Source: an uncultured Muribaculaceae bacterium (GTDB taxonomy: Bacteria > Bacteroidota > Bacteroidia > Bacteroidales > Muribaculaceae). From it: a stretch of 64,000 nt of DNA. The DNA lies in NCBI GenBank assembly GCA_910585275.1, contig CAJUCW010000016.1, positions 1 to 64,000 of the forward strand, read 5' to 3'. Both the position numbers and the translations under genes were made by a program. Below the pieces are notes generated by a model, which was not told the DNA's origin, made no database searches, and worked only from the letters and a program-made list of their open reading frames with translations. Numbering within the stretch: position 1 is the first letter of the stretch; each line of letters starts with the position of its first letter. Shown here in pieces: positions 61,988 to 64,000 of the stretch.

Positions 61988-63904
61988 TTATTTTTGAGGG
62001 AAGAGAATATCGTCATATTCGATATCCCAGTCGGAGAATTTGAAAGCCCAACGCTCTTCCATGAATTCAAGCATTTTGCGTCCCCGTTCACGGATTGCAT
62101 CAGGAGTCCATTCATCTTTTTCTGACACCTCGATTTCGCTATAAGAACCGTTGAAATACCCCATGCTGTTTCCGGCGTTATCATATCTCCGCTTTTTCTC
62201 ATCAAAAGGGAAGTTCTGCAACTTAGAGTTTTTCGAACGACTGAGAAGCAACAGATTACCCAAGGAATTGAGGTATAACTGTCTTTCTTTTGGCGTTAAA
62301 TCATGAAACCGGTCTTTCCAATATTTATCCGTCGGAGTCTGCGGGTAAATATGTTCGATTGTATCCTCTTTATTGCGTTTGTTGAAAACATCCCAGGTTA
62401 TTTTTGCGTCAAGATCACTTTGCAAATCCTCTTCATACTCATAGAGGAAGTATCGAAGTCCATTCCAAGAATAGAACCCTTCCTGGTTGTTTTTGTAGAA
62501 AAGGTCATGCACATACTCTTTGAATTTAACCGGGTCAAACCATCCTTGTTCTGTTTCATCTCCGTAGGTGCGGAATAGGATATGTGAGATTAGATCTTGT
62601 GTGCCGAATTCTTCACGATAGTATGCGCTTGCCAAACGATAGAATTCATTGCTATTGGTGTTTGACTGACGATGGGTTACTATGAACACGAGGAATACGA
62701 AAGATTCGCATTCCTGTAAAAATTCCGATATCAGGTCTTGATCTTTTTCTTTGCAAAAAACAGCCATTATCAATGGGGAGAATGCTCCTAATCCAACACG
62801 GTTAAGTCTGTTTACCCATTCCTTTATATCATCCGAATAATCGGAATATTGGATATTGAAGATATAGAACCATTGTTTCACACTCGTTGCAAGGCTTGAC
62901 AGATAATTCTGAATATCTACAATTTCGATAGTGCCGTCTATTATATTCTTGGCAGTGAACGTTTCGTTTAGAAGGAATCGGGAAAACGCCTCTGCATGGT
63001 TTTTGTCATATCTGAAATACATAATCCAATGGTTTGCGAGGAATTTATCATCATCCAGAGGATTATTCTTATTCTTCCCAAGATATTCATAAATCGTTTT
63101 CCAGGTCTCGTTGATATCCTTTCTCAAACGGTTTTTAATTCCTTCATCCTCTTTAAGGAGAGTGGAGAGATAAATGAGTCGATTTTTAAGCAATTCGAGT
63201 TTTGAGAGATGTTTTCCACGATTGTTCATGGTTTCGAAGGTGACATGAATATCGAGGTTCTCGTCTATTTCGTAGTAATTGAATTTGAATCGATTCACTA
63301 TTTTATCGAAGATGCTTTCTCGTTGACCATGGTCAAGATGTTTGAGCTTTTTTGCGAAAAATTGTTTGGCGTTCAGTAGATTGGCAGTATATAAGGTCTC
63401 GGGATATTTGTCGGCTGAAGATGATTCCTGTCCCAGAATCCTTGTTTTGAAGAATTCATCGCTTGGATTGTCTTTCTCGTATCCGAATGCGAAAGACTTA
63501 TAATACCCGTCGAGCGAACGGAAAAGAAAATGGTTTTCCCAATTTTCTTTTTTACAGAACACTATGTCGTAAGAGTTATTGAAAGTCTGTAAAAGTTCGT
63601 TCACAAGTATTATCATCGTGGTCAGTCGTTGCTGTCCGTCGATTACGTAGTTCGCTCTTCCCCCTTTGTCGAAAAGCCAAAGGTCTTCCTCCCAACGTTC
63701 CTTGTTGGCGACAGATTCTCGTGAAATTGGATCTACTGTTAATTGACCTATATAGTGGGATTTGCCTATACTGAGATTTTGAATATCTTCCCAGAATTCA
63801 TCTAATTGTTGTTTGCCCCAGGAATAACCGCGTTGGAAATCCGGGATTCGGAATATCCTGTTGTCGAATATCTCGAATAAGGACAAGAGAGTTTTATTGG
63901 CCAT
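61988..63904 (-). CDS. GmrSD-like DUF262/HNH protein (type IV restriction family)
   Basis: A 638-residue single-chain GmrSD relative. The N-terminal DUF262 domain has RIPDFQRGYSWGKQQLDEFW and the nucleotide-binding NYVIDGQQRLTTMIIL (about residue 88). The C-terminal DUF1524-type HNH part has KEDTIEHIYPQTPTDKYW (catalytic His) and YLNSLGNLLLLSRSKNSKLQ. The best-known member, GmrSD, cuts glucosylated phage DNA; other relatives act on other modified DNA. Full length and intact. It leads the minus-strand defence island, followed by the 150-residue gene and the RloAB pair. Confidence 0.88.
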   Translation of the reverse strand: MANKTLLSLFEIFDNRIFRIPDFQRGYSWGKQQLDEFWEDIQNLSIGKSHYIGQLTVDPISRESVANKERWEEDLWLFDKGGRANYVIDGQQRLTTMIILVNELLQTFNNSYDIVFCKKENWENHFLFRSLDGYYKSFAFGYEKDNPSDEFFKTRILGQESSSADKYPETLYTANLLNAKQFFAKKLKHLDHGQRESIFDKIVNRFKFNYYEIDENLDIHVTFETMNNRGKHLSKLELLKNRLIYLSTLLKEDEGIKNRLRKDINETWKTIYEYLGKNKNNPLDDDKFLANHWIMYFRYDKNHAEAFSRFLLNETFTAKNIIDGTIEIVDIQNYLSSLATSVKQWFYIFNIQYSDYSDDIKEWVNRLNRVGLGAFSPLIMAVFCKEKDQDLISEFLQECESFVFLVFIVTHRQSNTNSNEFYRLASAYYREEFGTQDLISHILFRTYGDETEQGWFDPVKFKEYVHDLFYKNNQEGFYSWNGLRYFLYEYEEDLQSDLDAKITWDVFNKRNKEDTIEHIYPQTPTDKYWKDRFHDLTPKERQLYLNSLGNLLLLSRSKNSKLQNFPFDEKKRRYDNAGNSMGYFNGSYSEIEVSEKDEWTPDAIRERGRKMLEFMEERWAFKFSDWDIEYDDILFPQK

Positions 63905-63952
63905 GATAAGTGTTTGAATAGTAAATGGAATCGTTCTAAAGAAAAGAATTTA

Positions 63953-63977
63953 TGTAGGGGACATGCCTCCGGCATGT
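63953..63977 (+). repeat. Dispersed palindromic repeat copy
   Basis: TGTAGGGGACATGCCTCCGG followed by CATGT, upstream of the GmrSD-like start. It has an extra G in the left arm, as in the copy at 19871-19895. Confidence 0.85.
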
Positions 63978-64000
63978 AATAATTGGAAATCAGATTGTTA

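Overview
The window looks like a chromosomal segment of a gut Bacteroidales, most probably a Muribaculaceae (S24-7) relative. The grounds are the many promoters of the Bacteroidetes type (-33 TTTG or TTG, about 20 bases, then -7 TAnnTTTG), a TonB-receptor-like outer-membrane protein, secreted plant-polysaccharide enzymes with signal peptides, a VorB-type 2-oxoacid:ferredoxin oxidoreductase, and a moderately high G+C core broken by A+T-rich accessory islands. No rRNA, tRNA, CRISPR array or insertion sequence was recognised.

Layout. 1-2516: a small unknown gene, a secreted sialate-type O-acetylesterase and repeat-rich spacer. 2517-11092: plus-strand run of nadB, an S41 protease, mfd, a MINPP-like phytase and a small unknown gene, closed by a strong hairpin. 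11093-12010: a gene-free stretch with a candidate structured RNA, then a promoter and operator-like dyad ahead of a beta-barrel receptor (12011-14350). 14400-19520: an A+T-rich accessory island with an EcoRII-type restriction-modification pair, three small orphans, decayed gene fragments and a hicB antitoxin whose hicA is 5'-truncated. 19948-28542: PfkB kinase, two secreted GH51 arabinofuranosidases, an LtaS-like sulfatase-fold membrane enzyme and an MFS carrier. 29156-31105: A+T-rich genes, including an O-antigen-ligase-like protein that seems to lack its middle.

31134-44704: mostly core functions. These are C69 dipeptidase, a SpoU methyltransferase, nadA, the four-gene 2-oxoacid oxidoreductase operon, a sirtuin, ruvB, a flippase, gdhA and a DUF4143 ATPase with conspicuous palindromes in its promoter. 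The 1-kb spacer 34281-35275 is unusual: repeated DnaA-box-like 9-mers, a 29-bp tandem array with inverted copies, and a stack of hairpins. 44851-58202: an AAA/PD-(D/E)XK protein followed by a pectin or galactan degradation cluster (esterase-deacetylase fusion, two PL9-like lyases of which one is broken by a single TAG, GH2, a membrane-anchored AraC regulator, GH53). 58405-59109: an OmpA-like lipoprotein. 59429-63904: a defence island on the minus strand with a RloA/RloB (AbiL-like) pair bracketed by two 119-bp direct repeats, a small partner and a GmrSD-like DUF262/HNH protein.

How it works together: nadA and nadB supply the first two steps of NAD synthesis from aspartate. The GH51, GH2, GH53 and PL9-like enzymes together suit arabinan or galactan side chains and the pectin backbone. 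The RM, RloAB, GmrSD and HicAB genes are phage-defence or addiction functions in A+T-rich islands. A short palindromic repeat (core ACATGCC-nnn-GGCATGT) is scattered through intergenic DNA over the whole window.
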